This document shows positions 26,093-34,125 of a stretch of 34,488 nucleotides of DNA, piece by piece. This DNA comes from Myxococcales bacterium (lineage in GTDB: Bacteria; Myxococcota_A; Polyangia; Haliangiales; Haliangiaceae). The notes under the pieces are model-generated. The model had not been told where the DNA came from and ran no database searches. It saw nothing but the letters and a program-made list of their open reading frames with translations. Location: NCBI GenBank assembly GCA_016794545.1, contig JAEUJX010000232.1, positions 1 to 34,488 on the forward strand. Direction: 5' to 3'. The stretch's first letter is position 1. Each line of letters opens with the position of its first letter. The translations under genes and the position numbers were made by a program.

Positions 26093-28015
26093 ATGATCAG
26101 ACAAACGATCGCGAGCGCGCTGCTCGCCACCATGGCCCTCGCGTGTGCCGGTGAAGACGGCAAGGACGGATCGAACGGCACCGACGGCACCGACGGGGCC
26201 GACGGCACGAACGGTCAGAACGGCACGAACGGGCAGAACGGCTCCAACGGCTCCAACGGCACCGATGCCACGCTGAAGGTGCTGAGCTTCTCGCCGGTCA
26301 CCGCACCGGTGACGGACGCGGACAAGCGCCGAGTGCTCGTGTCGAGCGAGGCGCTCGTCAACAACTCGCTCGTCGGTCTCCAGTACACGACCGTCGCGCG
26401 CAGCGGCGACACGTTCGGCACCGCCGTGTTCGGCCGGATCGTCGACAACACGGGCATGCCCGTGCGGCAGCAGGACGGCTCGGAGTTCGTGTCGCCGTCG
26501 AACGACTTCTCGTCGATCCTCGACGTCGGCAACCAGCTCTACGAGATCACGCAGTTCGAGACGCAGCCGGGCGCGATGTACATCAGCCAGCTGACGCAGA
26601 GCGCGACCGGCGTGCTGTCGATGACCAGCACGCGGCCGGTGGACTTCTCGAGCGTCAACGGGCTGTGGAACCCGTGCGCGAGCAGCGTGACACCGTGGAG
26701 CACGCACCTCGGATCCGAGGAGTACCCGCAGGACGCGCGGCAGACCGAGACGGCGACGACGGTCGCGCAGGTCACCGGCAGCTCGAACGTCAACATGCTG
26801 CGCTACTTCCGGCTCGACCCGGCGACGGTCACGGTCGCCGCCGCGAAGGCCGCGTTCAAGCCGTACCACTACGGCTACCCGGTCGAGGTGTCGGTCGCCT
26901 CCGGCGGCGCGACGAGCGTGAAGAAGCACTACGCGATGGGCCGCGGCGCGATCGAGCTCGCGTACGTCATGCCGGATCGCAAGACCGTCTACATCACGAG
27001 CGACGGCACCAACAACGCGTTCACGATGTTCATCGCGAAGACGGCCGGCGATCTGTCGGAGGGCCGGCTGTACGCCGCGCGGTGGTTCCAGACCAGCCCG
27101 GCGGGCGCGCCGAACGGGAGCGCGGACCTGTACTGGATCGAGCTCGGCGGCAACGCGAAGAACGCCGACGTGAAGGCGCTCGTCGACGGCGGCATCACGT
27201 TCTCGCAGATCTTCGACACGGCCACGATGGCACCCGACGGCACGTGCCCCGCGGGCTTCAAGGGTGTGAACACCGACTCGGTGACGCGCGCCGAGTGCCT
27301 GAGCCTCAAGACCGGCATGGAGCTCGCGGCGTCCCGGCTCGAGACCCGGCGCTACGCGGCGTACCTCGGTGCGACGACCGAGTTCCGCAAGATGGAGGGC
27401 ATCACGTACGACGCCGCGGGGCACCGCCTGTACGTCGCGTTCTCCGAGGTCAACAACGGCATGGTCAATGGCCACGCGACGCGCGATCTCGGTGGTCCGA
27501 ACCACATCCGCCTCGCCGAGAACGGGTGCGGCGCGGTGTACGAGCTGACGATCGGCAAGGATGTCGTGATCGGTACGGACTACGTGGCCTCGGACACGAA
27601 GGCGCTGCTCGAGGGCATCTGGCTGCAGGACCCGGCGAACATGAACCCGTATCCCGCGGGCAGCCCGTACGCGGGGAAGAACGAGTGCGCGGTGAGCGCG
27701 ATGGCGGCACCGGACAACCTGTCGTTCGTCCCCGGCTACCGCACGCTCCTGATCGGCGAGGACGCGGGCAGCGAGCACCAGAACGACGCCGTGTGGGCGT
27801 ACGACCTCGAGACCGGTCGCCTCGACCGGATCATGACGACGCCGTACGGCGCCGAGTCGACCGGCGTCTACTTCTATTCGAACATCCGCGGCCGCGCGTA
27901 CATCAAGGCGAACGTCCAGCACCCGTTCGGCGAGACCGATCAGACCATGATGATGGATCCGACGGAGCTGCGCTCGTACACCGGGTACATCGGCCCGCTG
28001 CCGGCGATGAACTGA
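26093..28015 (+). CDS. PhoX-like (DUF839) lipoprotein with collagen-like N-terminus
   Basis: This is 640 aa from ATG 26093. The signal MIRQTIASALLATMALAC has a lipobox, followed by 12-13 Gly-x-x triplets (GEDGKDGSNGTDGTDGADGT and on to about residue 58). The rest resembles the PhoX/DUF839 beta-propeller: CASSVTPWSTHLGSEEYPQD, TEFRKMEGITYDAAGHRLYV, AFSEVNNGM and LSFVPGYRTLLIGEDAGSEH, then YDLETGRLDRI and PYGAESTGVYFY. PhoX enzymes are Ca/Fe-dependent phosphatases normally exported by Tat; this one has no twin-arginine and looks Sec/lipoprotein exported. Phosphatase activity is therefore likely but unproven. The stop overlaps the next gene's ATG by one base (TGATG), implying translational coupling to a di-heme protein. 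Confidence 0.8.
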   Translation: MIRQTIASALLATMALACAGEDGKDGSNGTDGTDGADGTNGQNGTNGQNGSNGSNGTDATLKVLSFSPVTAPVTDADKRRVLVSSEALVNNSLVGLQYTTVARSGDTFGTAVFGRIVDNTGMPVRQQDGSEFVSPSNDFSSILDVGNQLYEITQFETQPGAMYISQLTQSATGVLSMTSTRPVDFSSVNGLWNPCASSVTPWSTHLGSEEYPQDARQTETATTVAQVTGSSNVNMLRYFRLDPATVTVAAAKAAFKPYHYGYPVEVSVASGGATSVKKHYAMGRGAIELAYVMPDRKTVYITSDGTNNAFTMFIAKTAGDLSEGRLYAARWFQTSPAGAPNGSADLYWIELGGNAKNADVKALVDGGITFSQIFDTATMAPDGTCPAGFKGVNTDSVTRAECLSLKTGMELAASRLETRRYAAYLGATTEFRKMEGITYDAAGHRLYVAFSEVNNGMVNGHATRDLGGPNHIRLAENGCGAVYELTIGKDVVIGTDYVASDTKALLEGIWLQDPANMNPYPAGSPYAGKNECAVSAMAAPDNLSFVPGYRTLLIGEDAGSEHQNDAVWAYDLETGRLDRIMTTPYGAESTGVYFYSNIRGRAYIKANVQHPFGETDQTMMMDPTELRSYTGYIGPLPAMN

Positions 28016-29568
28016 TGCGCCCCGGGTTGCTGTTCGTGGGGCTCGCGGCGGCGCTCGTCGCGATCGGGCTCCGGGCCTCGCAACGGGAGCCGGCGACCGC
28101 CTCCGCGCCCGCCGCCGCGGGGCGCGTCGCTGCGCCGGCGATCGACAACCTCGCCGCGTACATCCCGCCGCAGTGCTACGCGAAGACGACGGGCGGGCGG
28201 AACCCGTGTGCGACCTGTCATCGCGACTCGGTCGCGCCGAACTTCATCGACGACGGCGACGTCCAGACCGAGCTTTCGATCCCGCGCTACGCGGCGACCA
28301 ATCGCTGGACGAACGTGATGACGCCGCCGGCGCCGGCCGCGATCGGAGACGCCGAGCTGCTCTCGTACGTGCGGGAGGGCAACTACCGCGGCGAGACCGA
28401 CTGCGCGTTCGCCGCCGACCGCGACGGCTGGGACCGCGACGGGCGCGGTGAGGTCACGTGGTGGCGCGCATATGCGTCGCCGCCTACCCCAGGCATGTTC
28501 TGGCCGACCAACGGCTCGGCCGGCGACGCGTTCATCCGGCTGCCGGACGCCTACCGGCGCGACGCGCAGGGCAGGCCGAGCCTCGCGATCTACGCCCTGA
28601 ACCTCGCGATCCTCGAGGCCGCGGTCAAACGCACCGACGTCGCGATCCCGCCCGCCGACGAGCGCACCCTCGGCGCGGATCTCGACGGAGACGGCGCGCT
28701 CGGCACCGCGACGCGGGTCGCGTTCCGGTGGCCGCCGGCACCGGGTCGGGAGCCGCGTTACGTCGGCGCCGCCGCGGCGCTGGACACGAGGGTGTGGGGG
28801 TGGCCGGCGGCGGGCCTGTTCCCTGCGGGCACGGAGATCGTGCACAGCCTGCGCTACCTCGACGTGATCGATGGCCAGGTGTGGCCGGCCGCGCGCATGA
28901 AGGAGGTCCGCTACATGCGGAAGGCGCGCTGGATGAGCTACGCCGACCTCGACGTCGCGGCGAAGCACGAGCAGGGGGAGAAGGAGCGCGACCCCGACGT
29001 GCTGCGCCACATCCTCGGCGATTCCGAGAAGGGTCTCGGCACCGGCGGAGGCTGGACGGTGCGCGGCTGGATCGAGGACGAGCGAGGTGTGCTCCGACCC
29101 CAGACGCTCGAGGAGACCGCGTACTGCATCGGCTGCCACGGCGGCGTCGGCGCCACCACCGACGGCACGTTCAGCTTCGCGCGCAAGGTCGGCTGGTTCG
29201 CGTGGGGCGCGCGGGGCTTCCGCGGGATCACCGAGCCCGTGCGCGATGACGGCCGCGGCGAGTATCGCGTGTGGCTCGAGTCCGTTCGCGGTGGAGACGA
29301 CTACGGCACGAACGCCGAGGTCGCGGCGCGCTTCCTCGACGACCGGGGCAGGGTCCCCGATGGTCTCGCGGAGGCGTTCGCGAAGGACATCTCCGTGCTC
29401 GTGGTTCCGACGCCGGAGCGCGCGCTCGCGCTCGACCGCGCGTACCTCGCGATCGTCCGCGCGCAATCGTTCGCGCGCGGCCGCGACGCCCTGCTGGGCG
29501 CGCCGCTGATCGAGTCGCAGCTCGTGCAAGGTGCGCCGACCGGCATCCAGACCGCGCTCGCGCCGTGA
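28015..29568 (+). CDS. exported di-heme c-type cytochrome-like protein
   Basis: This is 517 aa from ATG 28015, overlapping the PhoX-like stop. MRPGLLFVGLAAALVAIGLR is a signal or anchor. Two CxxCH sites bind heme c covalently: CATCHRDS (about residue 63) in the phrase IPPQCYAKTTGGRNPCATCH, and CIGCHGG (about residue 371). An EF-hand-like Asp-rich loop (DLDGDGALG, about 222-230) could bind calcium. The 'IPxQCYxKTxGxxNPCxTCH' opening is shared by unnamed cytochromes I recognise from several Proteobacteria. Coupling to a PhoX-like protein suggests a joint periplasmic role, perhaps electron removal from the PhoX metal site, but that is inference. Confidence 0.8.
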   Translation: MRPGLLFVGLAAALVAIGLRASQREPATASAPAAAGRVAAPAIDNLAAYIPPQCYAKTTGGRNPCATCHRDSVAPNFIDDGDVQTELSIPRYAATNRWTNVMTPPAPAAIGDAELLSYVREGNYRGETDCAFAADRDGWDRDGRGEVTWWRAYASPPTPGMFWPTNGSAGDAFIRLPDAYRRDAQGRPSLAIYALNLAILEAAVKRTDVAIPPADERTLGADLDGDGALGTATRVAFRWPPAPGREPRYVGAAAALDTRVWGWPAAGLFPAGTEIVHSLRYLDVIDGQVWPAARMKEVRYMRKARWMSYADLDVAAKHEQGEKERDPDVLRHILGDSEKGLGTGGGWTVRGWIEDERGVLRPQTLEETAYCIGCHGGVGATTDGTFSFARKVGWFAWGARGFRGITEPVRDDGRGEYRVWLESVRGGDDYGTNAEVAARFLDDRGRVPDGLAEAFAKDISVLVVPTPERALALDRAYLAIVRAQSFARGRDALLGAPLIESQLVQGAPTGIQTALAP

Positions 29569-29620
29569 AAGGTCACTCGCGTGTTGTCGTCGCGTTTCAT
29601 GCGGGAGTCATCGTGACGGC

Positions 29621-29627
29621 AAGGAGG
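29621..29627 (+). promoter_or_regulatory. strong Shine-Dalgarno of the GNAT gene
   Basis: AAGGAGG followed by TCCCG and ATG 29633. It fixes the start and contrasts with the SD-less SOS genes in this window. Confidence 0.85.
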
Positions 29628-29632
29628 TCCCG

Positions 29633-30157
29633 ATGAATCACTACACGATCCGGTCGCTCTCCACCGCGGACTTCGCCGCACTCGCGACGCTGGAGAACGA
29701 CGTGTTCGGCGCGATGGGCGAGGCGGTGCTGTGTCCGCACTACCTGCGCCTGTGCACCGAGATCTTCGCCGACTCGTGCTTCCTCGCGCTCGACGGCGAT
29801 CGCCCGGTCGGCTACCTGCTGTCGTTCACGCGCGGCAAGGAGGTGTACTGCACGACGCTCGCCGTGATCCCCGAGTACCAGCGCACGCGCGTCACGATGC
29901 AGCTGATCGGCGCGTTCGTCCGCCGCGTCATCGAGGACGTCGACGTCTGCTGGTTCACCGTGAAGGAGGACAACGCGCCCGCGCGCGCCCTCCACCGGAT
30001 GCTCGGCGCCCAGGAGGTCGGCCGCAAGGTCGACTTCTACGGACCGGGCGACGAGCGGCTGGTGTCGAAGATCGACCGCGCGACGTTCGAGCGCATGCGC
30101 GCGAAGTACGAGCGGCTCGGCTTCGTGCCGGCACGCCCCGCCGACGTCGCTGCGTGA
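29633..30157 (+). CDS. GNAT-family N-acetyltransferase
   Basis: This is 174 aa from ATG 29633, with AAGGAGG at 5 nt. It fits the GNAT fold, transferring an acyl group from CoA to an amine. MNHYTIRSLSTADFAALATL is the usual opening strand and helix. DRPVGYLLSFTRGKEVYCTT LAVIPEYQR carries beta-4 and the acetyl-CoA pyrophosphate loop, here EYQRTRVTMQL rather than the full RxxGxA. CWFTVKEDNAPARALHRMLG then AQEVGRKVDFYG is the closing region typical of RimI-like enzymes. The stop overlaps the M14 carboxypeptidase start by 4 nt (GTGA), so the two are coupled. The substrate is unknown; a peptide or amino acid linked to the peptidase is plausible. Confidence 0.85.
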   Translation: MNHYTIRSLSTADFAALATLENDVFGAMGEAVLCPHYLRLCTEIFADSCFLALDGDRPVGYLLSFTRGKEVYCTTLAVIPEYQRTRVTMQLIGAFVRRVIEDVDVCWFTVKEDNAPARALHRMLGAQEVGRKVDFYGPGDERLVSKIDRATFERMRAKYERLGFVPARPADVAA

Positions 30158-31077
30158 TCGCGGACGTCCTCTACGCGATCCACCAGCTCGCCGAGCAGCA
30201 CCCGGCTGCTGCCCGGGAGCTCGCGCAGGTCGAGCGGCTGCCGATCCCCGCCGTCACGTTCGGCGCCGCGGGTCCCGTTCCCGTGTTGATCGTCGTCGGC
30301 GGTGTCCACGGGATCGAGCGGATCGGCGCGGAGGTCGCGATCGCCTTCCTCACGGCGCTCGGCTCGCGCCTGTCGTGGGACCAGGTGTGGCGACACGCGC
30401 TCGCGCGCTGCCGCATCGTCGTGCTGCCGCTGCTCAACCCCGTCGGGATGGCCCTCGGCCAGCGCGCGAACGGCAACGGCGTCGACCTCATGCGCAACGC
30501 GCCGCCGTCGCGTGGCCGCGCCACGCCGCTGCTCGGCGGTCAGCGGCTCACGCCGAAGCTGCCGTGGTTCATGGGACGTCGCGGCCTCGAGGTCGAGTCG
30601 CGCGCGTTGGTCGAGCTGGTCGCGTCCGAGACCCGCGACGCGCCGTTCGCGTTCGCGCTCGATCTGCACAGCGGCTACGGCGTCGTCGATCGGCTGTGGT
30701 ACCCGTACGCGCGGACCCGCGAGCCGATCGCGGATGTGGCCGCCGTGCGCGCGTTCGGGGCGCTGCTCGACGAGTCGTTGCCGAACCACGTCTACACGTT
30801 CGAACAGACGGCCCGCGCGTACACGATCAAGGGCGACCTGTGGGATCACATCTACGACGAGCGGCGGACGGTCCTGCTGCCGCTGACGCTCGAGATGGGC
30901 TCGTGGGCGTGGGTGCGGAAGAACCCGCTGCAGGGCCTCTCGCCGCTGGGGCGCTTCAACCCGATCAAGCCCCACCGCCACCGCCGCACGCTGCGCCGCC
31001 ACCTACCGCTGCTCGAGCTCCTCGTGCACGCGACCGTGTCGTATCGCGCGTGGGTGCCTAGCTCCTCGTCGCGATGA
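30154..31077 (+). CDS. M14-type zinc carboxypeptidase
   Basis: This is 307 aa from GTG 30154, overlapping the GNAT stop. It has the M14 metallopeptidase ligands His52 and Glu55 in GGVHGIERIGAE, and His172 in ALDLHSGYG. The catalytic Glu247 is in LPLTLEMGSW. The substrate phrase NPVGMALGQRANGNGVDLMR matches the 'NPDGxxxxxRxNxxGVDLNRN' block. No signal peptide is seen, so it is probably cytosolic, acting on peptides or modified amino acids. It is translated with the GNAT gene. Its last 20 bp overlap the end of the convergent agmatinase-like gene. Confidence 0.88.
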   Translation: MIADVLYAIHQLAEQHPAAARELAQVERLPIPAVTFGAAGPVPVLIVVGGVHGIERIGAEVAIAFLTALGSRLSWDQVWRHALARCRIVVLPLLNPVGMALGQRANGNGVDLMRNAPPSRGRATPLLGGQRLTPKLPWFMGRRGLEVESRALVELVASETRDAPFAFALDLHSGYGVVDRLWYPYARTREPIADVAAVRAFGALLDESLPNHVYTFEQTARAYTIKGDLWDHIYDERRTVLLPLTLEMGSWAWVRKNPLQGLSPLGRFNPIKPHRHRRTLRRHLPLLELLVHATVSYRAWVPSSSSR

Positions 31078-31987
31078 CCGCGAGGAGCTCCCACGCGAGG
31101 TGCGCCGCGAGGTGCGCGGTGATGTCGGCGTGGTCGAGCGGCGGGCAGACCTCGACGATGTCTCCGCCGATCACGTTCGTTCCGGCGAGGCCGCGGACGA
31201 GGGCGAGCGCCTCGCGGGCCGTGATCCCACCGGGCACGGGCGTGCCGGTGCCCGGGGCGTGCGCCGGATCGACGGCGTCGATGTCGAACGACACGTACAC
31301 CGGGCGGTGGCGACCGATCCGCTCTCGGACCTCGGCGCACACGCGCTTGGGACCGCGCTCGCCGATCTCGTCGGCGCTGACCGCGTGGTGGCCGCGCGCG
31401 CGGGCCAGGGCGTCGTCGGTCTCCGCTCCGCGCGGGCCTCGGAGGCCGAGCTGGTAGAGCTGACCGTCGGCGATCAGGCCCTCGTCGATCGCGTGCCGGA
31501 ACACCGTCCCGTGGTGAAAGTCCTCGCCCCATACCTCGGCGGTCGACAGGTCGAGATGGGCGTCGACCTGCACGACCGCGAGAGGGCCGTGGCGCTTCGC
31601 GAGCGCGCGCAGGATCGGCAACGTCACCGAGTGGTCGCCGCCGAACACGAGCGGGGTGACGAGAGCGGCCGAGAGCTGGCGGATCTCCGCCTCTACGGCA
31701 GCGCGCATCGCCTCGCGATCGAACGGTGGAAACACGATGTTTCCGCCGTCGACGCAGCGCAGGTCGCGGAACACGTCGATGCCATGCACCGGATGATGTG
31801 ACTGGAGCAGCGCCGACACGCGCCGCACGTGAAACGGTGCGAGCCGCGCGCCGGGCTGGTAGGTCGTGCCGCCGTCGTACGGCACGCCGAGCACGGCGAC
31901 CTCCGCGTTCGCGACGTCACGCGACGCGGGCAGGCGGAAGAACGGGGATTGCCCGTGGCGAAGGTAGCTGAGTGCGGAGTCCTGCAT
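31058..31987 (-). CDS. ureohydrolase, agmatinase-like
   Basis: This is 309 aa from ATG 31987, with GAGGTGG just before it. It is an arginase/agmatinase-family enzyme, hydrolysing a guanidino compound to urea at a di-manganese site. Ligands visible are His119 in FGGDHSV, Asp142/His144/Asp146 in VDAHLD, and Asp235/Asp237 in SFDIDAVDP. FHHGTVFRHA resembles the agmatinase loop more than arginase, and APGTGTPVPGG is the conserved signature. The first 71 nt overlap the 3' end of the acyltransferase gene, so they form one transcript. The true substrate (agmatine, guanidinobutyrate or arginine) cannot be told from the sequence. Confidence 0.88.
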   Translation of the reverse strand: MQDSALSYLRHGQSPFFRLPASRDVANAEVAVLGVPYDGGTTYQPGARLAPFHVRRVSALLQSHHPVHGIDVFRDLRCVDGGNIVFPPFDREAMRAAVEAEIRQLSAALVTPLVFGGDHSVTLPILRALAKRHGPLAVVQVDAHLDLSTAEVWGEDFHHGTVFRHAIDEGLIADGQLYQLGLRGPRGAETDDALARARGHHAVSADEIGERGPKRVCAEVRERIGRHRPVYVSFDIDAVDPAHAPGTGTPVPGGITAREALALVRGLAGTNVIGGDIVEVCPPLDHADITAHLAAHLAWELLAVIATRS

Positions 31988-32711
31988 CGGTCCACCTCGT
32001 GAGGTCGAGCATGTGGGAGAGGAGGCCACGGGCACGCGCGGCCATGCCTTCGGGGGATTCGCCGGTGCGCGCCTGCAGCGGCGGGCCGAACACCACCGCG
32101 ACCTCGAGCCGCTTCTGGCCCGCGGTGCGGAGGTAGTGCGGGAAGAACGTCGCGCCGTCGCACCAGGCGAGCGCGGGATCGCGGTAGCGAACGACACATG
32201 GGACGACGGGGATGCCGAGCCGCCGCGCGATGCCGAAGCCGCCGCGCCACAGCGGACCGACGGACTCGCCGCGCGTCGTGGTGCCCTCGGCGAAGTTCAG
32301 CACCGAGACGCCGCACGCGAGCAGGTCGTGCATCCGGCGCAGCACGCGCGCGCGGGCCATCACGTCGTCGCGCCGGAGGAACATCGTTCCGAGCGCGGTG
32401 CCGATCGGCCCGACGATCGGCCAGCCCTCGACCTCGGACTTCGCGACCGGCAGGGCCGGGCACATCGGCAGGATCGCCAGCGGGTCGAGGTAGCTGACGT
32501 GGTTTGCGACAACGAGCGAGACGGAGCGCGGCACCTCCCCACGGAGCGTGACCTGAAGGTCGTGTGCGCGCGCCACGGTGCCGAGCGCACCCGCGAGCCG
32601 GTGGGCCGCGGCGCGCAGGTCGCGGGGTGGCGACATGCGCACGGCGCCGAGCTCGGCGAGTGCGTGAAACAGGCCACCGGCGACGTGTCTGGCCGTCGAG
32701 ATCGCCTTCAT
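31917..32711 (-). CDS. PlsC-type acyltransferase
   Basis: This is 264 aa from ATG 32711, with GGGAGG upstream. It is a glycerolipid acyltransferase family member, moving an acyl chain from acyl-ACP or CoA to a lyso-lipid at the inner membrane. The catalytic HX4D is NHVSYLDP (His71, Asp76), block II GTMFLRRDD lies at about 108-116, and block III is NFAEGTTTRGE (about 139-149), with VVPCVVRYRD as block IV. The C-terminal ~23 residues (WTDAGLRTQLPSPRAIPVLP) are encoded by the overlap with the agmatinase gene and look non-conserved. The role could be phospholipid or amino-lipid synthesis. Confidence 0.85.
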   Translation of the reverse strand: MKAISTARHVAGGLFHALAELGAVRMSPPRDLRAAAHRLAGALGTVARAHDLQVTLRGEVPRSVSLVVANHVSYLDPLAILPMCPALPVAKSEVEGWPIVGPIGTALGTMFLRRDDVMARARVLRRMHDLLACGVSVLNFAEGTTTRGESVGPLWRGGFGIARRLGIPVVPCVVRYRDPALAWCDGATFFPHYLRTAGQKRLEVAVVFGPPLQARTGESPEGMAARARGLLSHMLDLTRWTDAGLRTQLPSPRAIPVLPPARVA

Positions 32712-32786
32712 CGGAACCTCCCGTATCGAATGTCCCCACGGTAGAGACCCCGAGCAACGCGACGCGGCAGCCCGCGCAACGTGTTG

Positions 32787-32804
32787 GCGACACGTGCGTG
32801 TCGC
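32787..32804. promoter_or_regulatory. GCGACACG-TG-CGTGTCGC palindrome
   Basis: Perfect 8-bp arms with a 2-nt centre, in the 204-bp gap between the divergent acyltransferase and regulator genes. It is a good candidate operator, 76 bp before the acyltransferase start and 112 bp before the regulator. Confidence 0.5.
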
Positions 32805-32811
32805 GGCCCGT

Positions 32812-32894
32812 GTGACGGCACGGTCACGACGAGGTGACCTGCCGCGCGGGCATCGCGTCACGTGGCCGTTGCGGAACCGCGATCGTCGCGTGAC
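32812..32894. promoter_or_regulatory. cluster of five GTCAC/GTGAC sites
   Basis: GTGAC at 32812, GTCAC at 32823, GTGAC at 32834, GTCAC at 32857 and GTGAC at 32890 lie in the gap before the winged-helix regulator gene. The spacings are 11, 11, 23 and 33 bp, near multiples of one helical turn. The central pair forms GGTCAC-GACGAG-GTGACC (32822-32839). These could be binding sites of the regulator encoded next door. Confidence 0.4.
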
Positions 32895-32915
32895 GAGCCT
32901 TCCCTAGAGTGAGGT

Positions 32916-33650
32916 GTGGACGCCTTGTCAGCGCACGACGACCTCTCCGTGCCGATCCAGCCGTTGCGCGTCACGGTCGTGACGATCGTGACGACGGCGT
33001 CGGCGCAGCGCCTCGTCGACGAGCTCCGGCGCGAGGCGATGCGCGTCGAGGTGGCGACCGCGGCCGTGCTCGACCGCCCACCCGTGGATCCGGTGTACGT
33101 GATCAGCCTCGATCCGGCGTTCGCGCGGCTCCTCGCCGATCGCTTCGTCACCTGGGCCCAGGCCGATGTTCACGCCGGCCTGATCGGCATCGTCGAGGAC
33201 GGCAGCCCGGCGGACAACGAGGTGCTCCTCGCCGCCGGCTTCGACGACGTCGTGCCGGCGCCGTTCTCCGCGCGCGAGCTCGTCGCACGCGTGCGCGCCG
33301 TGCACCGGCGCGTGCACTGGAAGGGGATGTCGAACGGGCGCATGCGCTTCGGCGACCTCACGCTCGATCTCTACGGCCGCGAGCTGTGGATCGCGGGCAA
33401 GACGGTCTCGCTGACGTCGATCGAGCTCGCCGTGCTGCGCGAGCTGATCAAGGCGCGCGGCCGCCCACTGTCGCGCACCGAGCTGCTCGACCTGGCGTGG
33501 GGCGAGAGCGACCTCGAGGTCAGCGAGCGCGCGGTCGACAACGTGATCCTGCGGCTGCGCCGCAAGCTGCCGCGCCCCGAGCTGATCGAGACCGTGCGCA
33601 GCGTCGGCTTTCGCCTCGCGGCGACGGCGGCTACTTCACCGACGCCTTGA
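32916..33650 (+). CDS. OmpR-type winged-helix regulator with degenerate receiver
   Basis: This is 244 aa from GTG 32916. The C-terminal domain (about 145-238) is a clear OmpR/PhoB winged helix: MRFGDLTLDLYGRELWIAGK, TVSLTSIELAVLRELIKARG, RPLSRTELLDLAWG, VSERAVDNVILRLRRKL and IETVRSVGFRLA. The N-terminal domain keeps the receiver-like end GFDDVVPAPFSARELVARVR. The usual 'K-PF' Lys is Ala, the acidic N-terminal pair is missing, and the normal phospho-Asp region reads PVYVISLDPAF. It is therefore probably not phosphorylated in the classical way. No histidine kinase is adjacent. It converges on the peroxiredoxin gene with a 20-bp overlap of ends. Confidence 0.82.
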   Translation: MDALSAHDDLSVPIQPLRVTVVTIVTTASAQRLVDELRREAMRVEVATAAVLDRPPVDPVYVISLDPAFARLLADRFVTWAQADVHAGLIGIVEDGSPADNEVLLAAGFDDVVPAPFSARELVARVRAVHRRVHWKGMSNGRMRFGDLTLDLYGRELWIAGKTVSLTSIELAVLRELIKARGRPLSRTELLDLAWGESDLEVSERAVDNVILRLRRKLPRPELIETVRSVGFRLAATAATSPTP

Positions 33651-34101
33651 CGGTCTCGACGACGTCGGCGACGTGGCCCTTCACGCTGACCTTGGGCCAG
33701 TGCTTGATCACCTTGCCGTCCTTCCCGATCACGACGGTCGACCGGATGATGCCCTTCAGCTTCTTGCCGTACATCACCTTGTCGCCCCACGCGCCGTAGG
33801 CCTCCATCACCTTGCCGTCGGCGTCGGTGAGCAGCGGGAACGCGAGGCCGTACTTGTCGCGGAACTTGCAGTGCGAGGCGATCGAGTCCTTGCTCACGCC
33901 GAACACCACAGCGCCGAGCTTCTTCAGCGCGGGGATCGCGGCGGAGAACTCCTGCGCCTCGACGGTGCAGCCCGGCGTGTTGTCGCGGGGATAGAAGTAG
34001 ACGACGACGACCTTGCCCGCCTGGTCCGCGAGCTTGACCTTGCCGCCGTCGGAGGACTCGAGCGTGAATGCCGGGGCTTTCTTGCCGACTTCGATGGCCA
34101 T
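33631..34101 (-). CDS. bcp: Bcp/PrxQ-type peroxiredoxin
   Basis: This is 156 aa from ATG 34101. It is a thiol peroxidase reducing H2O2 and organic peroxides. The peroxidatic Cys45 is in PRDNTPGCTVEA. The resolving Cys found five residues on in E. coli Bcp is Gln50 here; another Cys78 (ASHCKFRDKYG) sits in the position used by the other PrxQ subgroup. GKKLKGIIRSTVVIGKDGKV and IKHWPKVSVKGHVADVVE complete the family pattern. The length is normal. The N-terminus MAIEVGKKAPAFTL has no signal, so the protein is cytosolic. It is divergent from the small lipoprotein gene with 24 bp between the starts. Confidence 0.93.
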   Translation of the reverse strand: MAIEVGKKAPAFTLESSDGGKVKLADQAGKVVVVYFYPRDNTPGCTVEAQEFSAAIPALKKLGAVVFGVSKDSIASHCKFRDKYGLAFPLLTDADGKVMEAYGAWGDKVMYGKKLKGIIRSTVVIGKDGKVIKHWPKVSVKGHVADVVETVKASVK

Positions 34102-34125
34102 GCGCGCATGCTATCCTGAGCCGAG

